From contig JAEYPR010000010.1 in assembly GCA_023410535.1 (NCBI GenBank), positions 356,633 through 420,632 on the forward strand: a stretch of DNA of 64,000 bases, in the 5' to 3' direction. The notes under the pieces are model-generated. The model saw only the letters and a list, made by a program, of their open reading frames with translations, did not search any database and was not told the DNA's origin. Source of the stretch: Bacillota bacterium (GTDB lineage Bacteria > Bacillota > UBA4882 > UBA8346). Position numbers and translations under genes: made by a program. The stretch's first letter is position 1. Each line of letters begins with the position of its first letter. This document shows, one piece after another, positions 9,314-18,152 of this stretch.

Positions 9314-9973
9314 TTACACGGCGACATTTTGGATCAAACGTTGCGCCAACCGCGCAGCGGCGGCGGCGTCCCGCGAATACCCATCCGCGCCGATTCGGTC
9401 GGCAAACGCTTGGGAAATCGGTCCGCCGCCGACCATCACGGCGATCCGGTCGCGTAAATTTTCCGTCTTCAGTAGCCGGATCACTTCCGCCATTCCCTCC
9501 ATGGTTGTTGTCATTAAGGTGGAGATGGCGATAATGTGCGCGCCGACCTCCTTCGCTTTCGCCACAAAAGCCTGCGGAGCGACATCACGGCCCAGATCAA
9601 ACAGTTCAAAACCGGCCGTTTCCAGCATGATTTTGACTAAATTTTTGCCGATATCATGGGTATCCCCTTCGATTACACCAATGACGACTCGATATTTTTT
9701 CGCTTGTGAATCAACTTTCAGATGTGGTTTTAGAATGTCCAGTCCAGCATACATCGCATCGGAACACATTAACAATTCAGGGATAAAGTACTCTTCTTCC
9801 TCAAAAAGTTTACCGGCTCGTTCCATGCCATCGGCCAAACCTTTTTCAATCGCTTCATAAGGGTCATACTGCGCTCGAACAACTTCCTCCGCCAACTGGA
9901 CGGTGGTTTCTTCCTCCATCTCCACCACGGCATCGGATAACCCTTGATATAACTCCGCCTGGCTTTTTGACAC
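9314..9973 (-). CDS. Corrinoid (B12-binding) methyltransferase protein, MtaC/MtbC/MtsB-like
   Basis: A 219-residue cobamide carrier with an N-terminal helical cap (about 1-90) and a Rossmann-like B12 domain. DTHDIGKN carries the lower-axial His, and VGGGPIS is the later signature. It shuttles a methyl group between a donor methyltransferase and an acceptor. GTG 9973 is favoured since GGGTGATC, a good anti-16S match, lies just upstream; GTG 9982 is the alternative. It forms an operon with RACo and is preceded by leader element copy 2. Confidence 0.9.
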   Translation of the reverse strand: MSKSQAELYQGLSDAVVEMEEETTVQLAEEVVRAQYDPYEAIEKGLADGMERAGKLFEEEEYFIPELLMCSDAMYAGLDILKPHLKVDSQAKKYRVVIGVIEGDTHDIGKNLVKIMLETAGFELFDLGRDVAPQAFVAKAKEVGAHIIAISTLMTTTMEGMAEVIRLLKTENLRDRIAVMVGGGPISQAFADRIGADGYSRDAAAAARLAQRLIQNVAV

Positions 9974-9996
9974 TTTGATCACCCACTTTGATAATT

Positions 9997-10067
9997 AAAA
10001 AAACCGGGTTTATTCCAGCCCCAATCATTCTGAAATAAACCCGGTCTCCAAGTCAATCTGGTCAACC
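9997..10067 (-). promoter_or_regulatory. Cluster-specific two-hairpin leader element, copy 2 (with terminator)
   Basis: On the minus strand: GGTTGACC, small hairpin (CCAG...CTTGG), GGAG, then a perfect 12-bp stem (ACCGGGTTTATT with AATAAACCCGGT) directly followed by TTTTTTT. The second hairpin is a classical intrinsic terminator placed 24 bp before the corrinoid gene start. It can end readthrough from cysK or act as an attenuator. It shares the conserved core with five other copies in this cluster. Confidence 0.82.
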
Positions 10068-10147
10068 GAACCCACAGTAACATAAACAAGCCCTAACTTG
10101 TTGCAATTTGCCAACTCAATGGTAATATTAGCAAACCAACCGCTCGA

Positions 10148-11086
10148 TTAGGATTGTTGAAATAATACCGTCGACAAATACCGCTCACCAGTATCGGGGA
10201 GTAACGCCACAATGGTCTTTCCTTTATTCTCCGGCCGCTTGGCAATTTGAGTCGCTGCAAACGCGGCGGCTCCGGATGAAAACCCAACTAGCAAGCCCTC
10301 GCTTTTAGATAACTGACGCGCGGTTTCAATGGCCTCTTCATTTTTGACTTTATAAATCTCGTCGATTACGGAACGATTAATGATCTCCGCCACAAATCCG
10401 GGACCAATTCCTTGAATTTTATGCGGTCCAGGTTTGCCACCCGACAGAACCGGCGAGTCAAAGGGCTCAACTGCGACAATTTGGACCGACGGTTTCTTTT
10501 GTTTGAACACTTCCCCAACTCCGGTAATGGTTCCGCCGGTTCCCACGCCCCCGACAAAAATATCCACTTGGCCGTCGGTATCCCGCCAGATTTCTTCGGC
10601 AGTGGTTTTCCGGTGAATCGCCGGATTGGCCGGATTTTTGAACTGATTGGGAACGAACGAATTAGGGGTCGCCGCAGCCAACTCCTCGGCGCGACGAACC
10701 GCGCCGTTCATTCCTTCGGTTCCGGGTGTCAGGACCAGCTCAGCGCCTAACGCTTTTAAAAGATTACGCCGTTCAACGCTGAAGGTCTCCGGCATCAAAA
10801 GAATCAGCTTGTAACCTCTGGCCGCTGCTACAAACGCCAGAGCGATACCGGTGTTACCACTGGTCGGCTCGATAATCACGGTGTCCTTATTAATAATACC
10901 CCGTTCCTCGGCATCTTTAATCATCGCATATCCGATCCGGTCTTTAACACTGCCTGCGGGATTGAAATATTCCAACTTGGCAATCAGTCGGGCTTCCAAC
11001 CCCTCGGCATTGTTGTAATTTGTCAATTCCAGTAATGGAGTGTTTCCGATCAGATCGACTAAACTTTTGGCGATTTTGGTTGACAT
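10148..11086 (-). CDS. cysK: Cysteine synthase (O-acetylserine sulfhydrylase)
   Basis: A 312-residue PLP enzyme making cysteine from O-acetylserine and sulfide. The PLP lysine is in PAGSVKDRIGYAM (about residue 48), the Asn loop is TSGNTGIALA (about 74), and the phosphate loop is GVGTGGTITG (about 179). GGAGG precedes ATG 11086. Full length for CysK/CysM. It has its own promoter and leader element copy 3. Its place inside the nitrogenase-like/corrinoid cluster suggests it fixes sulfide or a thiol released by that pathway (inference); related PLP enzymes can use methanethiol, but this cannot be decided here. Confidence 0.95.
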   Translation of the reverse strand: MSTKIAKSLVDLIGNTPLLELTNYNNAEGLEARLIAKLEYFNPAGSVKDRIGYAMIKDAEERGIINKDTVIIEPTSGNTGIALAFVAAARGYKLILLMPETFSVERRNLLKALGAELVLTPGTEGMNGAVRRAEELAAATPNSFVPNQFKNPANPAIHRKTTAEEIWRDTDGQVDIFVGGVGTGGTITGVGEVFKQKKPSVQIVAVEPFDSPVLSGGKPGPHKIQGIGPGFVAEIINRSVIDEIYKVKNEEAIETARQLSKSEGLLVGFSSGAAAFAATQIAKRPENKGKTIVALLPDTGERYLSTVLFQQS

Positions 11087-11122
11087 ATCTCTTTCCTCCT
11101 GTTCAATTTGGACTTTTTATTT

Positions 11123-11185
11123 CATATCAAGAAGCCCCAGTGCGTCCTCCTTGATATGTCTCCACTAGGCAGTTGGGTAGGCCAG
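11123..11185 (-). promoter_or_regulatory. Tentative degenerate second leader element before cysK
   Basis: Between leader copy 3 and cysK, the minus strand carries TAGTGGAGAC followed at once by a 9-bp stem (CATATCAAG with CTTGATATG). The GGAGAC-plus-stem order repeats the core of the cluster element and would make a tandem pair as before nifX. However, the upstream GGTTGACC is not recognisable and no U-run follows. Confidence 0.35.
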
Positions 11186-11207
11186 TTTCCAAGAACCGTT
11201 CACATAT

Positions 11208-11271
11208 AAGAAAAGGCTATGCCAACCCCCGAAATGCGGATTGAAAATAGCCTCCAGTTGACTGGTAAACT
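11208..11271 (-). promoter_or_regulatory. Cluster-specific two-hairpin leader element, copy 3 (with terminator)
   Basis: On the minus strand: GTTTACC, hairpin CCAG-TCAA-CTGG, then AGGCTA...TAGCCT followed by TTTTCTT. It lies about 85 bp after the cysK promoter -10 box and 122 bp before cysK. It is a likely attenuator in the cysK leader. GTTTACC replaces the GTTGACC of other copies. Confidence 0.8.
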
Positions 11272-11336
11272 CTTGTCATATTTTATGAACAATTTCAGTA
11301 TGATATGAATTACGGTTTTAATTTCTGTAATTCCCA

Positions 11337-11366
11337 TTGGGTTACTCTACATTATTATGGTACAAT
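11337..11366 (+). promoter_or_regulatory. Possible divergent promoter of the DUF1638 gene
   Basis: TTGGGT (11337-11342), an 18-bp spacer and TACAAT (11361-11366) point towards the plus-strand gene at 11428. The -10 boxes of the two opposing promoters overlap, so use of one may exclude the other. The -35 match is weak. Confidence 0.45.
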
Positions 11367-11385
11367 AAATCTATTCACCTGTCAA
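11357..11385 (-). promoter_or_regulatory. Sigma-A type promoter of cysK
   Basis: The minus strand shows TTGACA (11380-11385), a 17-bp spacer and TACCAT (11357-11362), leading into leader copy 3. It overlaps a divergent plus-strand promoter for the DUF1638 gene. Confidence 0.65.
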
Positions 11386-11427
11386 CACTTCTTTGTTATT
11401 TTTTGAAGATAAAGGGAGATCCGAAAG

Positions 11428-12084
11428 ATGAAAACCAAGATCATTGCCTGCGCCGTGATGCAAGAAGAATTATTGGCAATTGTCCCCGAACATGCCGTGG
11501 CGTTTGAATTTATCACGATGGGATTGCACCTTCATCCGCAGCGTTTACATGCGGAATTGAAACGCTTGTTGCAAAACGTGACCGGTTATGACCGGGTAAT
11601 ATTGGGATTTGGACTGTGCGGCGGAGCCAGCAACGGACTGCAGGCCGGAACAGTGCCGTTAAGTATTCCAAGAGTGCATGACTGTATCCCCACCTTTTTA
11701 GGAGCTAACGAGCGCTTTCACCAATTGCGGACCGCTAATTTGGGAACCTTCTACTTAAGTGGCGGCTGGCTGGAGGGTGAGCACAGTTTATTAACCGATT
11801 ACGAGCGGGTCGCAAAGAAACATGGTTCCCAAAAAGCGTTGCAAGCCTTCCGGACCATATTTGATAGCTACAACCGTATTCTTTATATTCGGACCGGTCA
11901 TCCTCGGGAAAGGGAAACGGTGACGAAATCCCGGGAGCTTGCAAAGCTACTGCAATTGAAGTTTGAAGCAATCGACGGATCACCCGATTTATTCAAAAAA
12001 ATTGTCAACGGTCCGTGGGATGACCGTGATTTCATTAATCTTCAACCCGGCGAAACTATCCGCGAGGAAATATTTTTAGAATAA
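11428..12084 (+). CDS. DUF1638-domain protein
   Basis: A 218-residue protein with the DUF1638 hallmarks: FGLCGGASNGL at about residue 52 and IPRVHDCIPTFLG at about 75. Known family members are often encoded beside corrinoid/UroD methyltransferases in anaerobes, but their biochemical role is not established to my knowledge. It is the only plus-strand gene in the first 22.7 kb, with an AGGGAGA ribosome site and its own putative promoter. The conserved Cys and His suggest metal or cobamide binding (inference). Confidence 0.85.
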   Translation: MKTKIIACAVMQEELLAIVPEHAVAFEFITMGLHLHPQRLHAELKRLLQNVTGYDRVILGFGLCGGASNGLQAGTVPLSIPRVHDCIPTFLGANERFHQLRTANLGTFYLSGGWLEGEHSLLTDYERVAKKHGSQKALQAFRTIFDSYNRILYIRTGHPRERETVTKSRELAKLLQLKFEAIDGSPDLFKKIVNGPWDDRDFINLQPGETIREEIFLE

Positions 12085-12109
12085 CATGGCTATTTTCCCT
12101 CGATCCACT

Positions 12110-13000
12110 TCAGCCATGGGAAAACGTCATCGGAATGGAGTGTTCGTAAAGCTTTTCACTAAATTCGCTACCCGTCCCCGGTATGCCGCAGGCATCGGCA
12201 CGACAGTGTTTACAATGGCGAAATACCGCGAGATGTTTTTCAACCAGCATTCGGGCAGAGTTTAATTGCTGACAATCGGGGGCCGGCCAATTTTGGAATT
12301 CATGTTGGGGGATGAGTGGAATAATGTTCATCCGGCTTGCTCCCAACCCTGCGGTGACCGCCGCGATCTCTTCCAAACAATGGTCGTTAATTCCCGGAAT
12401 TAAAACAGTGTTAATCTTGATAACCGCTCCCAAATCAGCCATTCTTTTTATCCCGTCTTTTTGAGCCGCAATCAAAGTCCGCGCAGCACATTCGCCTTGA
12501 AGCACCCGCTGATTTACCACAACTTGAGAACAGATTTTGGGTAAAACTCTTTCATCCAAAGAGTTTACCGTGACAGTAACCGTTTGTACTCCCGCCTTGA
12601 TCAAGCATTCGGCTTTCTCCGCAAGTAACAAACCGTTCGTACTCAAGCACTTAACCAATTGCGGAAAGAAACGGTGAACCTGTTCAAAAACGGTCAACGC
12701 ATGATCGGTTGCCAAAGTGTCTCCCGGTCCGGCAATACCAACTACTGTGATCTCCGGGCAGACTTGCAATGCTTTCCGGACCATTTGCACCGCCGCATCG
12801 GGCTGTAAAAGTTTACGGCTGACACCCGGCCGTTGTTCCCACTTATTAAAGCCGCGCCGGCAGAACCGACATTGGATATTACATCCCGGACTAACCGGCA
12901 AATGAATCCGGCCGTACTGAAAATGCGCATCATCATTGAAACAAGGATGACGTTTGACTAAATGTTCAAATAATCTTGATTTTGGATTGAACTCCGCCAT
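12110..13000 (-). CDS. nifB: NifB-like radical SAM protein (cofactor core synthesis)
   Basis: A 296-residue radical SAM enzyme. The order RHPCFN, YGRIHLPVSPGCNIQC, then CRFC and the C-terminal CKHCRADACG matches NifB, which builds the [8Fe-9S-C] precursor of nitrogenase-type cofactors. The cluster-binding CxxxCxxC is CNIQCRFC. It lacks the C-terminal NifX domain seen in many NifBs; a separate NifX-like protein is at 22020-22403. ATG 13000 follows GAGGAG and is preferred over upstream in-frame starts. Leader copy 4 precedes it. Its presence supports a large carbide-type cluster in the D subunits. Confidence 0.9.
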   Translation of the reverse strand: MAEFNPKSRLFEHLVKRHPCFNDDAHFQYGRIHLPVSPGCNIQCRFCRRGFNKWEQRPGVSRKLLQPDAAVQMVRKALQVCPEITVVGIAGPGDTLATDHALTVFEQVHRFFPQLVKCLSTNGLLLAEKAECLIKAGVQTVTVTVNSLDERVLPKICSQVVVNQRVLQGECAARTLIAAQKDGIKRMADLGAVIKINTVLIPGINDHCLEEIAAVTAGLGASRMNIIPLIPQHEFQNWPAPDCQQLNSARMLVEKHLAVFRHCKHCRADACGIPGTGSEFSEKLYEHSIPMTFSHG

Positions 13001-13050
13001 TTTAATCCACTCCTCTGGATTTTTAAGATTATCCGTTTGGTCGCTAAAGT

Positions 13051-13115
13051 AGAAAAGCCATGCGGAACTTAGTTTATTTACTAAGTCAGCATGGCCTCCG
13101 GTAACCCAGTCAACC
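13051..13115 (-). promoter_or_regulatory. Cluster-specific two-hairpin leader element, copy 4 (with terminator)
   Basis: On the minus strand: GGTTGAC, hairpin CTGG-GTTA-CCGG, AG, then GCCATGC...GCATGGC enclosing an inner stem (ACTTAGT with AACTAAGT), followed by TTTTCT. The first stem differs from other copies by paired changes (CCAG/CTGG versus CTGG/CCGG), which supports a conserved RNA fold. It is 50 bp before nifB. Confidence 0.8.
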
Positions 13116-13232
13116 AATTCTCAATTATCTGCGGGGATTTCATTCATTGGTTCACTTCGACTTGAAACTGTTTTGCTACCGATGAGTTTTACCCATTCCC
13201 GCTATTGGATCATTCCAGTAAAATACGCTTTC

Positions 13233-13322
13233 CTATAGCAGTTGCAACATTTGTTGGAGGGTGATTCCCAATACCACGATCGTAATCGCGGCTGCGTATA
13301 CTCTGACGGTCTGATTGACCAT
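13233..13322 (-). CDS. Possible 29-residue hydrophobic peptide in the nifB-D2 gap
   Basis: The 463-bp stretch between nifB and D2 holds leader copy 4 and, further upstream, this short ATG frame with one hydrophobic segment (AITIVVLGITL). The open frame extends about 15 codons upstream of the ATG. There is no good ribosome site, so it may be a remnant of a membrane gene or chance. Nothing else is recognised between 13116 and 13463. Confidence 0.2.
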   Translation of the reverse strand: MVNQTVRVYAAAITIVVLGITLQQMLQLL

Positions 13323-13463
13323 AGCCGCTAAATGTAACACTACACTGGCAGAGTAGCCCCGATATACTCAGCAGGAAATGGCCTACCGGAACAACTGCCT
13401 TTGACAGCATCGTCACTTCCTCCGTTCCGTCGCTTACACTCGGATTGAGCTATACCACCGCGA

Positions 13464-14957
13464 TCAGTTGGTGATGTACGTAAAGGGATCCTGCGAGTAC
13501 CATTGAGTTTTAAAAGGCAGACGGGTATTGCGTTGGAGATTGCGTTGGAAGGCCGAATTTTGCAGGAGTTTGGCAGCCCGTCGCGCGACATCGAACACAC
13601 CGCGATATCCGAGATAATATTGATTCTGACTAAAAATGGGCAGCGATGGAATTCCGAGCTTTGACGCCCAAACATTGCTTCCGCTATGTCCCAAATAAAG
13701 ATCCGGCTGGATCTTTTGGAGCAGATTAACCAATTCAAAGACTTGGGTTGTGGCAATATTCACTTCCAGCTCCGGGCTTAATTCAGCAGTCTTCAGATAA
13801 AGAGCGTCACCGAACCGGTCATAGTGGTGACCCCGGATTCCACGAATGACGCAACCCAGCTCCTGCAGTAACATCGCGGTAGCTGCTACCCGAATCTCGC
13901 CGCCGCTTAAAAGCACTTTCTTCCCCTGCAACTCTTCCCGGTAACGGCTGATACTTCGCTCCAACTCGGCCGTCTCCACCGCGGCAATCCGCTCGGCTTC
14001 AGGCTCCCGTCCGAAGATCCGGGCGATATCCAATAACCATTCTTTGGTGTTACGGATCCCAATCGGCATCGTATTTAATATATAGGGAGTATCGAAACGC
14101 TCCTTCAGAAACTCCAAGAAATAGTCATCGTGGGTTGGGCAAAGGCTGACATTAAGCGCCGCCCCGGAGATTGCCCGAAATTTTTCGGGATGCGTAAAGT
14201 TCGGATAAAAGTTGACTTCCAGGCCTAACGCGCGCAATAACCGTTCAAGTTCCAACTCGTCGGTCCGGCCAATGGAGAAAACATTGAATAGGTTCACCGT
14301 CTTGCTCTTACGGTACTTTTCGCGTAAATCGTCCAATTCATTTGGAATCACCGTTTTTTCACGATCCCGACTGAGCTTCAGGCTCCGGCCTAAACCGTGA
14401 TAGACCGCATCATAAGCGGTAGCCGAGATCTTGGTCTTGAATCCTTCGCAATGAACCGGGATGATCCGTGCTGTAATCTGCGGCTGCAACCTTGCCGCCA
14501 CCTCGTCGATGTCATCGCCGATGATCCCGGGCGCACAGGTGGTAACAACCACAATCGCAGCCGGACGATGGTTGCGTTCCGCGCCGATAATGGCTTGCTC
14601 TAACTTTTGGGCGCCGCCGTTAATAATATCCTGTTCTTTCAGGTTGGAAGAGAGCCAGATCAAGGGTTCGGGGGTTTGGTCCCGCTGTTTCAAACCGGTA
14701 CGGTGATAACTGTCCGAACCGTGACTGGAACTGGCGCACCCGACCGGGCCGTGAACAATAATGACCGTGTCCGGCAGGGTATGCACCATCGCCAGCGACA
14801 GACCTAGCTGACAATTACAGGCCTGAGTGAAGCTACGGTTCTTCCGAAGTAGACAACCCGCCTTGGATTCCTTTACCAATTGACAGGCTTTACCCCCATA
14901 CGTATTGCTGGCTAATAGCCGTTCTTCCCGTTTGGGAACCATTTTTTCATCAATCAT
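13464..14957 (-). CDS. Nitrogenase-like alpha (NifD-like) subunit D2
   Basis: A 497-residue component-1-like protein, close paralogue of D1. P-cluster-type Cys are C47 or C49, C74 (GPVGCASS) and C141 (TCAPGIIGDDI). Cofactor-anchor candidates are C273 (SLCPTHDDY) and H424 (LGHSGSNVW). After CEGF (C170) the NifD Gln191/His195 equivalents are Ser178 and Tyr182. ATG 14957 sits 2 bp after the K2 stop with GGAGG inside K2, so the 79-residue longer frame to 15194 is a K2 shadow. Gene order K then D is reversed relative to D1K1 and D3K3. Confidence 0.88.
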   Translation of the reverse strand: MIDEKMVPKREERLLASNTYGGKACQLVKESKAGCLLRKNRSFTQACNCQLGLSLAMVHTLPDTVIIVHGPVGCASSSHGSDSYHRTGLKQRDQTPEPLIWLSSNLKEQDIINGGAQKLEQAIIGAERNHRPAAIVVVTTCAPGIIGDDIDEVAARLQPQITARIIPVHCEGFKTKISATAYDAVYHGLGRSLKLSRDREKTVIPNELDDLREKYRKSKTVNLFNVFSIGRTDELELERLLRALGLEVNFYPNFTHPEKFRAISGAALNVSLCPTHDDYFLEFLKERFDTPYILNTMPIGIRNTKEWLLDIARIFGREPEAERIAAVETAELERSISRYREELQGKKVLLSGGEIRVAATAMLLQELGCVIRGIRGHHYDRFGDALYLKTAELSPELEVNIATTQVFELVNLLQKIQPDLYLGHSGSNVWASKLGIPSLPIFSQNQYYLGYRGVFDVARRAAKLLQNSAFQRNLQRNTRLPFKTQWYSQDPFTYITN

Positions 14958-14959
14958 AC

Positions 14960-16309
14960 TCAACTGTATCTGCCTCCTCCCGCCACCTGCACATCCAACA
15001 GGTCTTCCACCAAGTGCAGACCACCTCGAAAACCTGCGTAACTTCGATCGAGAATGACCCGATCGGAAACCGGATAACTGACACTTAAAGTTTTCGCCCC
15101 AATCTGTCCGGCCAAATCCCGCTCCAACGAGCTGCCGATAACAAACGCCGGATTGAAACCATGGAAATAGCGTTCCTGACTTGAGATTGGCCATGCTGCG
15201 GTGAGATGCCGCCCAACTTCCGAAGTGTCGGTCTCAAACACCAGCCGAGGCGGTTTGGTGCCGGTGATCCGCTGAAAAATCGCTTGTAATGTTGTCTGTT
15301 GTTCCTCCGGTAACGGATCAGTGATTACCACGAGTTCCGGTAGCCATCCCAAATCGTCGGCGAGAAACCGTGTTAACGCGAAGCTATAATTGGCGTTTCC
15401 CACGACTACCGCATAATGTTGCAGATCGAGATCAGTGTAGAGGTCGGCGATCCGTTCGATAAAACAGTAATAGTATTGGGTTTCAATTGCGATCAGCCGT
15501 TCAGTTTGCTGATTGTCAATCCCGGCGAATCCGGCCACCGTCCGTAAAAATTCCGCAGTCGCCGTCGGTCCGATCGGCAGGTCCGTTACAATATAAGGCG
15601 TTCCAAATTTCTCTTCAAAAGCTGCAGCCGCCGCTCCGGCATAAGTACGCGAAACTACTACATTTCCGATCGCAATTGCCGCATCCGCCAGATTATCAAG
15701 GGTTTCATCATAGCTAAAAAAAGTATTCACTTCGATACCGAGCAGTTGGAGCAACCGCTTTAACTCAAGAAGATCGCCTCGGTAAAACGGGTCTAATCCT
15801 GGAACAACCCCCCAAAGATTGATCCGCTTTGCGTCTTTCCCTACCGGGGGTTTAACCCATTCCCGGAACAACGTCTCCAAGGTTATTTCAAATCCTTTAT
15901 ATGAATTTCCGATGAATCCTCCGGCATTAATGGAGATAATCGGCTTTCCCTGCTGTTTAAAAATTCCGGCGACATTCTTAATATCATCGCCAATGATCTC
16001 CGTCATACAACCGGAAGCGACCACATAGAGCTCTGCCTCGATCAGATCGAAGGTATTACGGATCTGCTCTTGCAACCGATCCTCGCCACCAAAGACGATC
16101 TCGTTTTCCACCACATTGGAACTGGGAAGGGCCAATCCACCGCAATAGCCTGCGCCCAGAAACCCGTTCCCACTTTGTTGAGCCGCTGCCAGATTGCCGC
16201 CGCAACCCGCCGCAGCGTGAATAATAGGGACAGCTCCCGGCAACGCCGTTATCGTGCTCAGTACGCCTCCTAATGCGCAGGCGAACCGGGGCCGTTCGAT
16301 ATATGACAT
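14960..16309 (-). CDS. Nitrogenase-like beta (NifK-like) subunit K2
   Basis: A 449-residue component-1-like protein. Three P-cluster-type Cys are at C11 (FACALGG), C36 (AAGCGGN) and C101 (SGCMTEIIGDD); the 25- and 65-residue spacing resembles NifK C70/C95/C153. It lacks the long N-terminal arm of NifK. Its N terminus matches the K1 fragment at the left edge. It lies 36 bp after the second binding-protein gene and is translationally coupled to D2, its presumed partner in an alpha2beta2 complex. Confidence 0.88.
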   Translation of the reverse strand: MSYIERPRFACALGGVLSTITALPGAVPIIHAAAGCGGNLAAAQQSGNGFLGAGYCGGLALPSSNVVENEIVFGGEDRLQEQIRNTFDLIEAELYVVASGCMTEIIGDDIKNVAGIFKQQGKPIISINAGGFIGNSYKGFEITLETLFREWVKPPVGKDAKRINLWGVVPGLDPFYRGDLLELKRLLQLLGIEVNTFFSYDETLDNLADAAIAIGNVVVSRTYAGAAAAAFEEKFGTPYIVTDLPIGPTATAEFLRTVAGFAGIDNQQTERLIAIETQYYYCFIERIADLYTDLDLQHYAVVVGNANYSFALTRFLADDLGWLPELVVITDPLPEEQQTTLQAIFQRITGTKPPRLVFETDTSEVGRHLTAAWPISSQERYFHGFNPAFVIGSSLERDLAGQIGAKTLSVSYPVSDRVILDRSYAGFRGGLHLVEDLLDVQVAGGGRYS

Positions 16310-16344
16310 AAGACCACCTCGTTTTGTTAATTGTCCGGTTCAAC

Positions 16345-17325
16345 TTATTTTTGCTTGTAATACGGATTGTAATCATTGGTGTAAATAGCGGTGGGTTTTA
16401 ATTGACCCGGCTTAAGCTGACCGTGACGCAACATCATCGCAAACCAGTCATTGATATAGGAAGCCTGAATATAATCGTTCTCATCATACCAGAAGGCTGT
16501 AACATTCTCGGGTTTCAGTTTTAGATGGCGCGCATTGATCTCAATCGCTTCTGGCAGGTGGGAGTTGATCCATTTATGCGACCGAATGAGCGCGCGCACA
16601 AAACCGCGAACCTGATTGGGATGCTTCCGGATGAATTCTTCGCTGAAACCTCGGATCGACGCCCCCGAACCGGGGTTTTTTGTAATCTCCCACGTATTGA
16701 CCAGTTTTAATAGTTTTTTATTCTCGGATGCCTGTTTCCAATATTGAGGATGCAGGCAGATCACATCGATCAATCCCTGTTCCAAAGCCTGTTCTTGCTG
16801 TGTATCCGGCATGATTACAAACTCCGCTTTGGCATTGGGCAATTTGTTTTGGCCTAGCCACTCAAAGAATAATAGATCGGCACAGCCGTTAATGCCGGAA
16901 ACTGCTACTTTGATTGGACGTTTCCCCTTGCGGATATCGGCGGCGCTCTGTATGACGGCGCCTTTCTTAACAAAATAGACCATATGGGGATAGTTGGGGT
17001 TATCCACCATTCCCGGAGCGACGATTTTAATTTTGGCTCCGGCCAAGATCGCTTTGGCAACGGTATTGGGATGTCCGGTAAAGACATCGTCGTGACCGCT
17101 AACAATGGTGGCGATCTCCGTTCCGGGCTGTAACACCCCGATATATTTAAGTTGAATCCCCTCTTCTTTAAAATAACCCAGTTCCTCGGCGATAAAATAT
17201 TCCGAAAAGCCGGTTTGGGTCTGCGAGCGGATCGTAAAAAGTTTCTTCGCGGGTGCTTCCGAGAAAACAACTCCGGATACGATAATCAAGGTCAATATAA
17301 GAATCCATAATGCTGTAACAATCAC
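16345..17325 (-). CDS. Second SsuA/TauA-type substrate-binding protein
   Basis: A 326-residue secreted binding protein related to 5829-6842 (YFKEEGIQLKYIG, then DVFTGHPNT). The signal segment spans about residues 2-24. GTG 17325 opens the frame. However, a well-placed GGAGGAAGCAG-ATG lies at 17336; from there a run of six A puts the frame out by one (ATG-AAA-AAA-GAG-TGA). One more A would give M-K-K-R-V and a standard signal peptide. Either the GTG is used or there is an indel or base-calling error in the A run. Confidence 0.82.
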   Translation of the reverse strand: MIVTALWILILTLIIVSGVVFSEAPAKKLFTIRSQTQTGFSEYFIAEELGYFKEEGIQLKYIGVLQPGTEIATIVSGHDDVFTGHPNTVAKAILAGAKIKIVAPGMVDNPNYPHMVYFVKKGAVIQSAADIRKGKRPIKVAVSGINGCADLLFFEWLGQNKLPNAKAEFVIMPDTQQEQALEQGLIDVICLHPQYWKQASENKKLLKLVNTWEITKNPGSGASIRGFSEEFIRKHPNQVRGFVRALIRSHKWINSHLPEAIEINARHLKLKPENVTAFWYDENDYIQASYINDWFAMMLRHGQLKPGQLKPTAIYTNDYNPYYKQK

Positions 17326-17369
17326 TCTTTTTTCATCTGCTTCCTCCGTTCAAACGTGTCATTGGAACT

Positions 17370-18152
17370 TCAGTTAAGCGGCAGTTCCTCTTTCCACCGG
17401 GTAATTCGCGTATTGACTCCCATTAAAAGATAGTTGATGACCAAACCCAACAGCGACATGGTTACGATCGCCGCATACATCTCAGGAATTTGAAAGGTAG
17501 TCTCCGATGTATACAGGAGAAAACCAAGTCCGGCATTGGACCCGATCATCTCCGCCGCAATCAGGATCAAAATTGAATAGGTGGCGCTCAAGCGAATCCC
17601 GGTGAAAATCGACGGAAAAGCGCCGGGAATAATCACCTTCCGAAACAAAGTAAGCGATGAAGCTCCCATGGAGCGGGCTGATTTGATTAACAAGGGCTCC
17701 ACGCTTTTTACTCCGGAGATTGTATTCAACAAGATTGGCCACTGTACGCCCCAAAAAATGATCGCTACCTTGGAGGTTTCCCCGATTCCGAAAAGTAAGA
17801 TGAAGACAGGAAACAATGACAATGCAGAAGTCTGGCGAAAGGTTTGCAACAACGGGTCGATAAACCGTTCAAACCCCTGATACCATCCGATCAACAGTCC
17901 CAACGGAATCGAGATGATCAAACCCGCCGCAAATCCCAGCACGGCCCGTTGCAAGCTGACGAATAAATGCATCACTAACGTGCCGGATACCGTTAGATTC
18001 CAAAATGCCACGGCGACTTTAGAAAACGGAGGCAAAAAAGTTGGATTAATCACGCCTAACCGGGCGGTAATTTCCCAGAATAATAAAAAGATAGTGATCG
18101 CCAACAGGCTATAGATCATCTCGTACGTTTTTTTCAAAAAGCCAACCGTCAT
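17370..18152 (-). CDS. NitT/TauT/SsuC-type ABC transporter permease (second set)
   Basis: A 260-residue permease with about six membrane segments and the LILIAAEMIG / NAGLGFLLY region. It pairs with the binding protein immediately downstream (16345-17325). No ATPase gene accompanies this set, so it probably shares the ATPase at 4863-5747. It lies between K3 and K2 within the long minus-strand run from nifX to D2. Confidence 0.88.
   Translation of the reverse strand: MTVGFLKKTYEMIYSLLAITIFLLFWEITARLGVINPTFLPPFSKVAVAFWNLTVSGTLVMHLFVSLQRAVLGFAAGLIISIPLGLLIGWYQGFERFIDPLLQTFRQTSALSLFPVFILLFGIGETSKVAIIFWGVQWPILLNTISGVKSVEPLLIKSARSMGASSLTLFRKVIIPGAFPSIFTGIRLSATYSILILIAAEMIGSNAGLGFLLYTSETTFQIPEMYAAIVTMSLLGLVINYLLMGVNTRITRWKEELPLN

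Noticed and set aside
14958..15194. N-terminal 79-residue extension of the D2 protein
   Set aside because: It overlaps the coding end of K2 in another frame, is low-complexity Arg/Gly-rich, and the ATG at 14957 with GGAGG upstream gives a D1-like N terminus.
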